DNA of 62,388 nt from Bacillota bacterium. GTDB lineage: Bacteria > Bacillota > Clostridia > Christensenellales > CAG-138. The notes under the pieces are model-generated. The model worked only from the letters and a program-made list of their open reading frames with translations, searched no databases and was not told where the DNA came from. Made by a program: the position numbers and the translations under genes. The stretch's first letter is position 1, and each line of letters opens with the position of its first letter. Below are positions 27,685 to 35,124 of this stretch, piece after piece. The stretch is taken from the NCBI GenBank assembly GCA_023395595.1, contig JAEWYO010000061.1:1-62388 (forward strand). Reading direction: 5' to 3'.

Positions 27685-27728
27685 TGCAAGAAAACACGAT
27701 GAATACGGAAAGGCATGGCTTGCTATGA
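27681..27728 (+). CDS. Possible 15-residue coupled mini-ORF
   Basis: ATGA at 27681-27684 joins the NuoH-like stop to a 15-codon frame (MMQENTMNTERHGLL), whose TGA overlaps the ATG of the NuoI-like gene at 27725-27728. It exactly bridges the gap between the two genes. It is most simply a reinitiation bridge, and a functional peptide is unproven. Confidence 0.35.
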   Translation: MMQENTMNTERHGLL

Positions 27729-28093
27729 AGAAAAAACAGGAACGTCCCGGCGGGCTGGCCGGCCTCGCGATTAAAAACCTGTTCCGCAAACCCGCAACAC
27801 AGGTGCATCAGTTCGGTGAGGACGGCATCCAGAAGGGGTATCGCGGAAAGCTTCTCTATGAACCGAGCACGTGCATCAATTGCGTGATGTGCATGCGGGA
27901 CTGCCCAACAGGCGCGATCACGATCAAAAACGCTGGCACGAAGGAAGAAAAGCAGATGCACGCCTATCTCAATCTTGGTCGTTGCGTGTTCTGTTGCCAG
28001 TGTGTGGACACCTGCCCCAAAAAGAGCCTGAGCTTCTCTAGCGATGTGCTTCTGGCGAGTTTTGATCGTGAAAGCTTGGAAATCGAGCTGTGA
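27725..28093 (+). CDS. Two-cluster ferredoxin-like subunit (NuoI/EchF/HycF type)
   Basis: A 122-residue polyferredoxin subunit. Two full [4Fe-4S] motifs are seen: C50xxC53xxC56xxxC60P and C87xxC90xxC93xxxC97P. It passes electrons between a soluble carrier, probably ferredoxin, and the proximal cluster. There are no NuoE/F/G genes, so NADH is not the direct partner. I chose the ATG at 27725; the frame opens at a GTG (27668) inside the NuoH-like gene. The stop overlaps the GTG start of the protease gene. Confidence 0.92.
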   Translation: MKKKQERPGGLAGLAIKNLFRKPATQVHQFGEDGIQKGYRGKLLYEPSTCINCVMCMRDCPTGAITIKNAGTKEEKQMHAYLNLGRCVFCCQCVDTCPKKSLSFSSDVLLASFDRESLEIEL

Positions 28094-28593
28094 ACGAACT
28101 GCTTTCTTATTTTCAATTCGCATTTGCTGACAAGAAGCGCATTTGCTTTCTGGGCGTTGGCAGTGAGCTGTGCCATGATGACGAAGCAGGGCTCTATCTG
28201 ATCGAGCAGCTTTCCAGTCATCTGGGTTTACCTGTCGGTGAATCCGGTGAGCGTATCCTGCTCGTCTCCGGCGGGCCTGCGCCAGAGAACTTCTCCGGTG
28301 TAATTCGGGACTTTCAACCTGACCTGCTTGTGGTGGTCGATGCCGCGTTTCTGGAGCTTCCTGCGGGCTCTATTCAGCTTTTGCCGGAGGAGAGCGCAGC
28401 CGGGCTGTCGTTCTCCACACACATGCTGCCGTTGCCGATGCTTCTGAGCTATCTCAAGCTTGCATGCGGCTGTCAGACTTGCCTCGTTGGCATTCAGCCC
28501 GCAACGACGGAGCAAGGCCTCGGTATGTCCCCTCGCGTAAAGGAAGGCACCAGTATGCTTGCCGGTCTCTTTCTCAAAGCGCTTGCCGAGTAA
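28090..28593 (+). CDS. hycI: Hydrogenase maturation protease (HycI type)
   Basis: A 167-residue Ni-dependent endopeptidase that trims the large-subunit C-terminus after nickel insertion. GVGSELCHDDEAG (residues about 17-29) matches the family's GxGNxLxxDDGxG. VVDAAFLE holds the second metal-binding acidic residue, and His in THMLPLPMLLSYL the third ligand. GIQPATTEQGLGMSP near the end is typical of HycI. The start is a GTG overlapping the ferredoxin-subunit stop. It closes the operon. Confidence 0.88.
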   Translation: MNELLSYFQFAFADKKRICFLGVGSELCHDDEAGLYLIEQLSSHLGLPVGESGERILLVSGGPAPENFSGVIRDFQPDLLVVVDAAFLELPAGSIQLLPEESAAGLSFSTHMLPLPMLLSYLKLACGCQTCLVGIQPATTEQGLGMSPRVKEGTSMLAGLFLKALAE

Positions 28594-28618
28594 CTGTCCA
28601 ATCAACCGCAATCAACAC

Positions 28619-28650
28619 AAAACCCCGAACCGTATGGTTCGGGGTTTTGC
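28619..28650. terminator. Bidirectional terminator after the hydrogenase operon
   Basis: AAAACCCCGAACC (28619-28631) pairs with GGTTCGGGGTTTT (28636-28648) around a 4-nt loop. It lies between the convergent hydrogenase and TrkA genes and has T-runs for both strands. Confidence 0.92.
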
Positions 28651-28669
28651 TCTGTGCGCGATATTTGAA

Positions 28670-29329
28670 TTACTGAAACAGCAGATTGAGCTTCTGCTGT
28701 GCCGCTTCGTCCGCAAACGCCAACACGATGTCGCCTTTGCCGATCACGGTATCACCATGCGGAATCAGCGTCTTCTCGCCTTGATACAATGCGATTATCA
28801 CCGCCTGCTCCGGCAGTGTCAGTTCACGTACGGCTTTACCTGCCGCTTGCGCCGCGTCGCTGACCGTGTATTGCACGATGGAATAGGTGCCGCGGCTGAT
28901 CTTCATCAGCGTCAACATCGCAACCTGATTCATCTCCTCCACAACGAGGTGTGCAAGCAGATCTGCTTGATTGATCGCCACATCCACCCCCATGCCCGCG
29001 TTGAAGAGCCAAGCGTTCTTGGGGTTGTTGACGCGCGCAATCACACGCGGAACATCAAACTCAAATCGTGCGATGGTCGCGGCAACAAGATTTGTCTCGT
29101 CCGCGCCGGTTACCGCGGCAAGCACGTCTGCTTTGGCGATTCCCGCCTGTTCCAGAACGTTCGGATCGGTTCCGTTGCCGAAGATGATGTTCTTCTCCGG
29201 AATATCGCGCTTGAGCTTCTGGTAGATATTCTCACGGTTCTCGACAACCGTCACTTCACACTTGTTGGCAAGCAAAATCCCCGCAATATATGCGCCCGTC
29301 TGCCCGCCGCCGATGATGATTACTTTCAT
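28670..29329 (-). CDS. TrkA/RCK-family NAD-binding regulatory protein 1
   Basis: A 219-residue cytoplasmic protein with a Rossmann TrkA-N domain (VIIIGGGQTGAYIAG at the N-terminus, acidic VVENRE at the end of strand 2) and a C-terminal TrkA-C domain (from about residue 140). Such proteins gate K+ channels or transporters in response to nucleotides. It is the last gene of a P-type ATPase/TrkA/TrkA operon. No TrkH/KtrB membrane partner is seen nearby. The start is MKV at 29329. Confidence 0.9.
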   Translation of the reverse strand: MKVIIIGGGQTGAYIAGILLANKCEVTVVENRENIYQKLKRDIPEKNIIFGNGTDPNVLEQAGIAKADVLAAVTGADETNLVAATIARFEFDVPRVIARVNNPKNAWLFNAGMGVDVAINQADLLAHLVVEEMNQVAMLTLMKISRGTYSIVQYTVSDAAQAAGKAVRELTLPEQAVIIALYQGEKTLIPHGDTVIGKGDIVLAFADEAAQQKLNLLFQ

Positions 29330-29347
29330 TTGTCTCACCTATCCTTC

Positions 29348-29998
29348 TCACAGCAGCCCAAGCATGTGCTTGAACTGCTTGACCGAAGATGCCATTACGT
29401 TGAAGTAGAGCACGTCGCCCTTTTGCAGCACGGTGCCCAGCGTCGGTAAAAACGTCTGATTCTGCCGGCTCAGCGCACAAACCGCAAACTCTCCCGGCGC
29501 CGTGACATCGACAATCTTCTTGCCGGTCAGCAGTTCCGTCGCTTCCACGCGGACAACGTCTACACCGCCGTTTCCAAGCCCGGCAACGATGTCTAGCTGG
29601 TCATAGCTGAGCAGCTCGATCGTGTGCTTAACGCCCCACTCCGTGGCGGAGATGGTCTGTATGCCAAGCGTGCGATAGATCTCCGCCTTGCGCGGATCAT
29701 ACAGGCGGCTGATCACACGCGGAACACGATAGGTGTTGCGCGAAATGCGGCCTATGAGCGCGTTGGTTTCGTCGCTCTTTGTGCAAGCAACGACAGCATC
29801 CGCGCGCTCGATCCCTGCTTGTTCTAAAATCTGTTTGTCAAACGCGACTCCAACGATGGTATCGCCGCGAAATCCCTTGCCCAGTATGGAAAGCTCTTCC
29901 GTCGAAGAACCTACAACCGTTACCAGGTGCCCTTTTTTCACCAGTTCCAGCGCAAGACCGGAACCCATTTTCCCACAACCGACAACGATCACTTTCAT
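29348..29998 (-). CDS. TrkA/RCK-family NAD-binding regulatory protein 2
   Basis: A 216-residue paralogue of the next gene: N-terminal VIVVGCGKMGSGLA dinucleotide loop and a TrkA-C domain in the last third. Its start overlaps the ATPase stop (ATGA at 29995-29998), so it is translated with the pump. Two RCK-like chains could form a heteromeric ring; whether they act on the ATPase, or on a K+ channel encoded elsewhere, is open. Confidence 0.9.
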   Translation of the reverse strand: MKVIVVGCGKMGSGLALELVKKGHLVTVVGSSTEELSILGKGFRGDTIVGVAFDKQILEQAGIERADAVVACTKSDETNALIGRISRNTYRVPRVISRLYDPRKAEIYRTLGIQTISATEWGVKHTIELLSYDQLDIVAGLGNGGVDVVRVEATELLTGKKIVDVTAPGEFAVCALSRQNQTFLPTLGTVLQKGDVLYFNVMASSVKQFKHMLGLL

Positions 29999-32829
29999 AG
30001 AGACCGCCCTCCTTTACGATTGATTGCCTTACGAGAAAAGTACTTGCGTAGTTCTTCCAGCAGCAGAATCGGGAATGGCAGCACGATGAGCAACAGCCAA
30101 TCCGTCAAGGCAAGAGGTGCTGTGTTGAAGATACCCTGCAAGAACGGCACATAACTCAACGCGCAGATCAAAACCAGCTCTACCGCAATGCCAAGCAGTA
30201 CGCGCTTGTTGCTGAACACACCGACCGAGAAGACGCTCTCGCGCTCCGTACGACAGTTGAGCACCGCGCCAATCTGGCAAAACACAATGGAAGCCAGCGT
30301 CATCGTGGTCGCCTGCCGATAGACAAGCCCTTCCGCCGCAAGCGGAACGCCCGGCCATCCGTGCATCCAGTTTGCATAGAAGTATGCCGCCATGCAGATG
30401 ACGCCCTCCAGCATGCCATACCAGAGGAATGCCTTCACAAACAGTTTACCATTGAGCAGCCTGCTCTTCAAGGAGCGCGGCGGCTGATCCATAATTCCTT
30501 TTTCCGGCAGCTCGGTGCCGAGCCCGAGGGCGGGCATCATGTCCGTGCCAAGGTCGATGCTGAGGATCTGCATGACCGTCAGGGGCAGCGGAATCCCACC
30601 GCGCGAGAACAAGAATGCCGCAGACGGCACCGCTTCCGGTACGTTGCTATTGAGGATATAGAGGATGAACTTGCGGATGTTGCTGTAGACCGCACGTCCT
30701 TCTTCAATCGCGCGCACGATGGAGGCAAAGTTGTCGTCCGTGAGGATCATATCAGCGGCTTCTTTTGCAACATCTGTACCGCTGATTCCCATGGCAACGC
30801 CGATATCTGCCTTCTTGAGCGCGGGCGCGTCGTTCACGCCGTCGCCTGTGACTGCCACCACGTGCCCCATCTCCTGGAGCGCACAGACCACGCGATATTT
30901 TTGCTCCGGTGCAACGCGGGCAAAGATTACCTCGTCTTTGAGAGCAATCTTGAGATCATCATCGGAAAGCTGCTCCAGCTCGAGACCGGAGACCACACGC
31001 GGATGTTCGCCTTGCACAATTCCGATGCGCTTTGCAATGCTCTCTGCTGTCAGGCCGTAGTCACCCGTGATCATGATGATGCGAATGTTCGCACGGTGGC
31101 AGAGTTTTACCGCATCCGCGACCTCCGGTCTCGGCGGGTCCGCCATAACAGTCAAGCCAAGGAACGTCATCTCCTGCTCAATCAACTCTGGCGTATAGGC
31201 GCTCAGCGACGAAGGCAGGTTCATCTCTCTTGTGAGATAGCGGCACGCAACCGCAATCACGCGCAAGCCGTTTCTTGCATAGCGGTCATTTTCCGCCATA
31301 ATCTCGTCGCGCTGCGCCTGGCTCAGCGGCACAATCTCGCCATTGACGGAGATCGTGTTGCTCAACTCCAGCACCTCTTTGGGTGCGCCTTTGATGTATG
31401 CCACACGGCGTGCACCCTGCACGGGTGTCTCCAGCTCATGGATGGTCGTCATGCGCTTCCTGCGGCTGTCAAACGGCAGCTCACGCACACGCGGGGTGCG
31501 GCGCACCGCCTGCTCCACATTCAACCCCGCCTTTTCCGCAACCACGCCGAGGCATGCCTCCGTCGGGTCGCCGAGAACGGTGTAGCGATCCGACCCCGGT
31601 TCCGGCGGCACAACACGCGCATTGCTGCAAAGCGCAGCCGCGGTAAGCAGACGCCGCAAATCGCCGTCAGACTCCACAGTGACTTCCCTCTGATCGTATA
31701 GCACCTTACCCTTTGGCGCGTAGCCAAGTCCGGTTACGGTGAGTTCTCGACCCGGCAGCCAGAGGTTGTTGACGGTCATCTCGTTCTGTGTGAGTGTGCC
31801 CGTTTTGTCTGAACAGATCACGCTCGTACAACCGAGCGTCTCCACAGCGGAGAGGCGCTTGACCAGCGCGTGTTCTTTGACCATGCGCTGCACCGCCATT
31901 GCGAGCGCGAGCGTCACGGTCGGCAGCAGCCCTTCCGGAATGAACGCCACGATCATCCCCAGCGCAAAAATGAAGCTCTTTGCGACGGAATCATGCACAA
32001 GAAATACAGCGGCAAGGAAGAAGAGCACGCCCGCGCTGACCGCCATCGCGGAAACCTGCCGCGTGACTCGATCCAGCTCTTTCTGGAGCGGGCTTTTTTC
32101 CTCTTTGAGCGTTTGGGTGAGTTTCGCGATCTTGCCAAACTCGGTCTGCATGCCGGTTGCAATGACGACGGCCTTTGCTGTGCCGCTGGCCACGCTGGTA
32201 CCCGCAAACACGAGATTCGGCACCTCAGAGCGACCGAGCCCATCCCGCAAAACCGCGTCGTGCGTCTTGCGAACCGGGTTGGATTCCCCCGTCAGTGTGG
32301 ACTGGTTCACCTGAAAATCGCTGCTTTCCAGGAGCCTTGCATCGGCTGAAATCTTGTCCCCTTCCGAGAGGAGCATAATGTCGCCGGGCACGAGGTCTTC
32401 CGCAAAAATGCGATCCTCCGCGCCATTGCGAACCACACGCGCATACGAAGGCAGCATGTTCCGCAGCGCTTCCGTCGCCTTGCCTGCGCGATATTCCTGC
32501 CAGAAGCTGAACACACCGTTGATGATGTTGACCAACCAGATGGCGATTGCGAGTTCAACCATATCCGCAAAGAACGCGATGATGCCGCCAACCCAAAGAA
32601 GGATTGCCATCAAGCTCACGAAGTTTGCCAAAAAGATGAGAATGACCGGTTTCCCCTTTTTCTCAGTGATGACGTTCTTGCCGTGTGTCCGGCGCGCGTC
32701 CTCAACTTCCTCGGTAGATAATCCGCTCATTCTGGTTTTCATCGCCTGGCAGACGTCGTTGACCGCCAGTTTCTGAATCGATTGTATGGCCTCAGCCCAT
32801 GGATCGACCGTTTCTATTTTATTTTCCAT
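29995..32829 (-). CDS. Cation-transporting P-type ATPase, Na,K-ATPase-like (type IIC-like)
   Basis: A 944-residue membrane pump. An N-terminal cation-ATPase domain is followed by TGES (residues 180-183), helix-4 PEGL (298-301), the phosphorylation site DKTGT with D341, and TGDGVNDAPALKKADIG. In helix 5, SNVPE, and in helix 6, IDLGTDMMPA, match the type IIC (Na,K/H,K-ATPase alpha) pattern; type IIA Ca pumps have SNVGE and N..TD. About ten helices are present. No good ribosome site precedes the ATG. Ion specificity is inference: Na+ and/or K+ is more likely than Ca2+. Confidence 0.88.
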   Translation of the reverse strand: MENKIETVDPWAEAIQSIQKLAVNDVCQAMKTRMSGLSTEEVEDARRTHGKNVITEKKGKPVILIFLANFVSLMAILLWVGGIIAFFADMVELAIAIWLVNIINGVFSFWQEYRAGKATEALRNMLPSYARVVRNGAEDRIFAEDLVPGDIMLLSEGDKISADARLLESSDFQVNQSTLTGESNPVRKTHDAVLRDGLGRSEVPNLVFAGTSVASGTAKAVVIATGMQTEFGKIAKLTQTLKEEKSPLQKELDRVTRQVSAMAVSAGVLFFLAAVFLVHDSVAKSFIFALGMIVAFIPEGLLPTVTLALAMAVQRMVKEHALVKRLSAVETLGCTSVICSDKTGTLTQNEMTVNNLWLPGRELTVTGLGYAPKGKVLYDQREVTVESDGDLRRLLTAAALCSNARVVPPEPGSDRYTVLGDPTEACLGVVAEKAGLNVEQAVRRTPRVRELPFDSRRKRMTTIHELETPVQGARRVAYIKGAPKEVLELSNTISVNGEIVPLSQAQRDEIMAENDRYARNGLRVIAVACRYLTREMNLPSSLSAYTPELIEQEMTFLGLTVMADPPRPEVADAVKLCHRANIRIIMITGDYGLTAESIAKRIGIVQGEHPRVVSGLELEQLSDDDLKIALKDEVIFARVAPEQKYRVVCALQEMGHVVAVTGDGVNDAPALKKADIGVAMGISGTDVAKEAADMILTDDNFASIVRAIEEGRAVYSNIRKFILYILNSNVPEAVPSAAFLFSRGGIPLPLTVMQILSIDLGTDMMPALGLGTELPEKGIMDQPPRSLKSRLLNGKLFVKAFLWYGMLEGVICMAAYFYANWMHGWPGVPLAAEGLVYRQATTMTLASIVFCQIGAVLNCRTERESVFSVGVFSNKRVLLGIAVELVLICALSYVPFLQGIFNTAPLALTDWLLLIVLPFPILLLEELRKYFSRKAINRKGGRSL

Positions 32830-33110
32830 AGTGTTTTGTGCATACCGCCGCGTGAGAAAAGAAGTTTATGCTTCTTTTTCTAGCACATGTGTTATGCCGG
32901 ATTCTTCCTCCCCTGATTTCGATGTCTGTTTACCGATACACAATCATATTCTTTCTGTTGTACAAATCCAATCTATTTTTGTATGCAGGCATATATCAAA
33001 AAAAGTATACGTTTCTGGCAAAACTTTGGCTGTTAAATCGCGCATAAAGTCTACACGCACAATCGAATCGCAAGCCTTTTTACGAACCATTTTCGCGTAT
33101 CTGTACAGCA
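32830..33110. other. Intergenic region upstream of the P-type ATPase
   Basis: No gene is seen. An AT-rich hairpin (GAAAAGAAG/CTTCTTTTTC, about 32861-32884) lies 30-50 nt before the ATPase start on its transcript. A purine-rich GGGGAGGA sits near 32914 on the minus strand, too far from the ATG to be its ribosome site. I could not fit it to a known Mn2+ or c-di-AMP riboswitch. No clear promoter pair was found. Confidence 0.4.
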
Positions 33111-33137
33111 AAAACCCCGAGCCAGACGGCTCGGGGT
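33110..33137 (-). terminator. Terminator of the minus-strand EET operon
   Basis: ACCCCGAGCC (33114-33123), an AGAC loop and GGCTCGGGGT (33128-33137) form a perfect 10-bp stem, followed by Ts on the minus strand. It follows dmkB. Confidence 0.92.
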
Positions 33138-33188
33138 CTCCTGTTGTGTTTGGATACGCTGCGCAGCCTGCCGCCAGCAGAAACGCGC

Positions 33189-34181
33189 TTATACGCTCTG
33201 CGCGAGCGCTTGCTGATTCGGGGATTCCAATATGGACGCGACAATCCTCTCCAGAATCTTGCGGCTCTCCGATTTCTTGAGTTTCTCAATCGCCTTGAGC
33301 GCATCCTGCCCATACTCCTGTGCTTTTTCAAGCGCTTTTACAACGCCGTTGTTCTGCTTCACCAGCAACCCCACTTCGGCTATGTTTTCCTCTGTCAGAC
33401 TACTCGAAAACACGAGTTTGCGCAGTGTTCCGGTGGTATCGTCTTGGAGCGCAAACAGTAGCGGAAGCGTCATATCTCCCTGCTTGATGTCGTTCGCAAC
33501 ATTTTTACCGATCGTCTCCGCCGTGCCGAGGAAATCCAGACAGTCGTCAACAATCTGAAACATCATCCCGATGCAATACCCCGCCTGAACCAGAAGGCGC
33601 TGTGTTTGGTTGTTCACTTTCGCTTCATATGCGCCCGCAAACAGGCTCATGGAGAACAGAGCCGCAGTCTTTCCCGCAATGATTTCCACATATTGATCTA
33701 GATTAAGCGCATCGCTGTAGCGATGGTCATATTGCGAAAGCTCACCTTCGCAAATCTTCATGATGCTGTGCGAAAGATGCTTGAGCATCTCCGCTGGATA
33801 ATCACCAGCAAGAATTTCAAACGTTTTTGCAAATACGTAATCGCCAACCAGAACCGCGACGTCTTTGGAATACTTGCTCTGCGTGGTCTCGATGCCTCTG
33901 CGTAGCTTACTTTCGTCGATGATGTCGTCGTGAATCAATGTTGCCGTATGCAGCAATTCGACGCATGCTGCGATGGGGATAATCCGTTCACTCTTATATC
34001 TACCGAGCTTTGCGCCGAGGATCACCATCGCGGGTCTTAGCATCTTTCCGCCGGACTGAATGACCTCAAGGAGGGGTTTCTTGACCAGTGGCATCGCATC
34101 GGAAACAGAATTGATCATAAACTGTCTGACCAACTCCAACTCCGATTGTAAAAATGGATATTCTATCCAATAATTGCTCAT
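33189..34181 (-). CDS. dmkB: Polyprenyl diphosphate synthase DmkB (HepT-like)
   Basis: A 330-residue trans-isoprenyl diphosphate synthase. The two Asp-rich motifs are intact: IHDDIIDES near residue 90 and VDDCLDF near residue 215. GGKMLRP near residue 50 binds isopentenyl diphosphate. It makes the long prenyl chain for the demethylmenaquinone used in extracellular electron transfer. The start overlaps the eetB stop (34178-34181). In the Listeria EET locus the corresponding gene is dmkB. By itself the sequence could equally be a general heptaprenyl synthase; context decides. Confidence 0.88.
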   Translation of the reverse strand: MSNYWIEYPFLQSELELVRQFMINSVSDAMPLVKKPLLEVIQSGGKMLRPAMVILGAKLGRYKSERIIPIAACVELLHTATLIHDDIIDESKLRRGIETTQSKYSKDVAVLVGDYVFAKTFEILAGDYPAEMLKHLSHSIMKICEGELSQYDHRYSDALNLDQYVEIIAGKTAALFSMSLFAGAYEAKVNNQTQRLLVQAGYCIGMMFQIVDDCLDFLGTAETIGKNVANDIKQGDMTLPLLFALQDDTTGTLRKLVFSSSLTEENIAEVGLLVKQNNGVVKALEKAQEYGQDALKAIEKLKKSESRKILERIVASILESPNQQALAQSV

Positions 34182-34696
34182 GTCGTTCCTTTACTCAACA
34201 AAAGATTGAAATGCTTCAGCGTAAATTTCGCGCTATAGCCGATGATCAATCCCGTGACAATCGAAATCAGGATCAGGATCGGAAGCATGGTCACAATGCT
34301 GAACGATTCTACAATCAGCATGGCGCAAAGCACCTGACCTACGCTATGCATCGTCGCGCCGATCACACTGGTCGCCACAATCGATACCTTATCCTTCAAA
34401 AACCGGATGACCAAATACATCGCAACAAGGCTGAGGATACCGCCCGCCAGCGAATAGGCCAGCGAGAGCACAGACGTAAACAGCACCGATATGATCGTAG
34501 TGCGGATGATCAGAATCACGAATGCGTCAAAGAATCCCAGCGTCACCAGAACAAGCAATGTCACAAGGTTTGGCAGCCCAATTTTTGCGCCGGGAATCGG
34601 AATAGCCGGAATCAACGTTTCAAAATAGCTCAGGATCAACGCAAGCGTGATCATCATCGCCATGAATGTGATATATCGGGTGGTGTTTCTCTTCAT
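34178..34696 (-). CDS. eetB: EetB-like Gx transporter family membrane protein
   Basis: A 172-residue integral membrane protein with five or six helices, of the Gx transporter/HepI family (PF07456-like). FETLIPAIPIPGAKIGLPNLVTL near residue 28 is characteristic. It was named heptaprenyl synthase component I in older annotation; in Listeria, EetB is needed for electron transfer across the membrane. It is coupled to eetA (3-nt gap) and overlaps dmkB. Confidence 0.85.
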   Translation of the reverse strand: MKRNTTRYITFMAMMITLALILSYFETLIPAIPIPGAKIGLPNLVTLLVLVTLGFFDAFVILIIRTTIISVLFTSVLSLAYSLAGGILSLVAMYLVIRFLKDKVSIVATSVIGATMHSVGQVLCAMLIVESFSIVTMLPILILISIVTGLIIGYSAKFTLKHFNLLLSKGTT

Positions 34697-34699
34697 TCG

Positions 34700-35056
34700 T
34701 TAGTCCATTTCGCCGTCGTCGCCAACAATCTCAATGACGACCTTGTGCGGCAAGCATACGATCTTGTCAAACACGTTGCTCGCCGGCTTTGTATCCACGC
34801 AGACATGGTTGTGGCAATCTGCGTCCACGACATCCACAACCCCATTGGTGATCACAACTTCGTTGTATCCGTCGGGTGTTTCAATCGTAAAATGCATGTT
34901 GGTCTGGTCGGTCAAGGCAAAGTTTTGATATTCTTTCCCGTCAACGGTGATCACAAGCCTCCGGTTGCCGTGACCGCCGATCACGTTCATGATAATCAGA
35001 ACGGCAGCAAGCACGGCAACAAAAAGCCCTAAAATTAGAATTTCTTTTTTCTTCAT
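34700..35056 (-). CDS. eetA: EetA-like NusG domain II protein
   Basis: A 118-residue membrane-anchored protein. One helix at residues 6-25 is followed by an extracellular NusG_II domain. The domain's conserved Cys/Pro pattern is seen as CHNHVC near residue 81 and IVCLPHKV near residue 100. EetA works with EetB in flavin-based extracellular electron transfer in Listeria. The paired cysteines could be redox-active or structural. Confidence 0.85.
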   Translation of the reverse strand: MKKKEILILGLFVAVLAAVLIIMNVIGGHGNRRLVITVDGKEYQNFALTDQTNMHFTIETPDGYNEVVITNGVVDVVDADCHNHVCVDTKPASNVFDKIVCLPHKVVIEIVGDDGEMD

Positions 35057-35124
35057 GTTCGTCTCAGGGCAACGCGATCCAATATCCCGTAAAACGGAGA
35101 TATTGGATCACTGCCCGGTTGCTC

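Noticed and set aside
18578..28093. Respiratory complex I (NADH dehydrogenase)
   Set aside because: There are no NuoE/F/G genes. The NuoD-like subunit keeps RVCGIC and DPCYSC nickel ligands, and a hydrogenase protease is attached, so this is a hydrogenase.
30361..31701. A 446-codon frame opposite the P-type ATPase
   Set aside because: It is a shadow frame. The opposite strand encodes an intact ATPase with all catalytic motifs.
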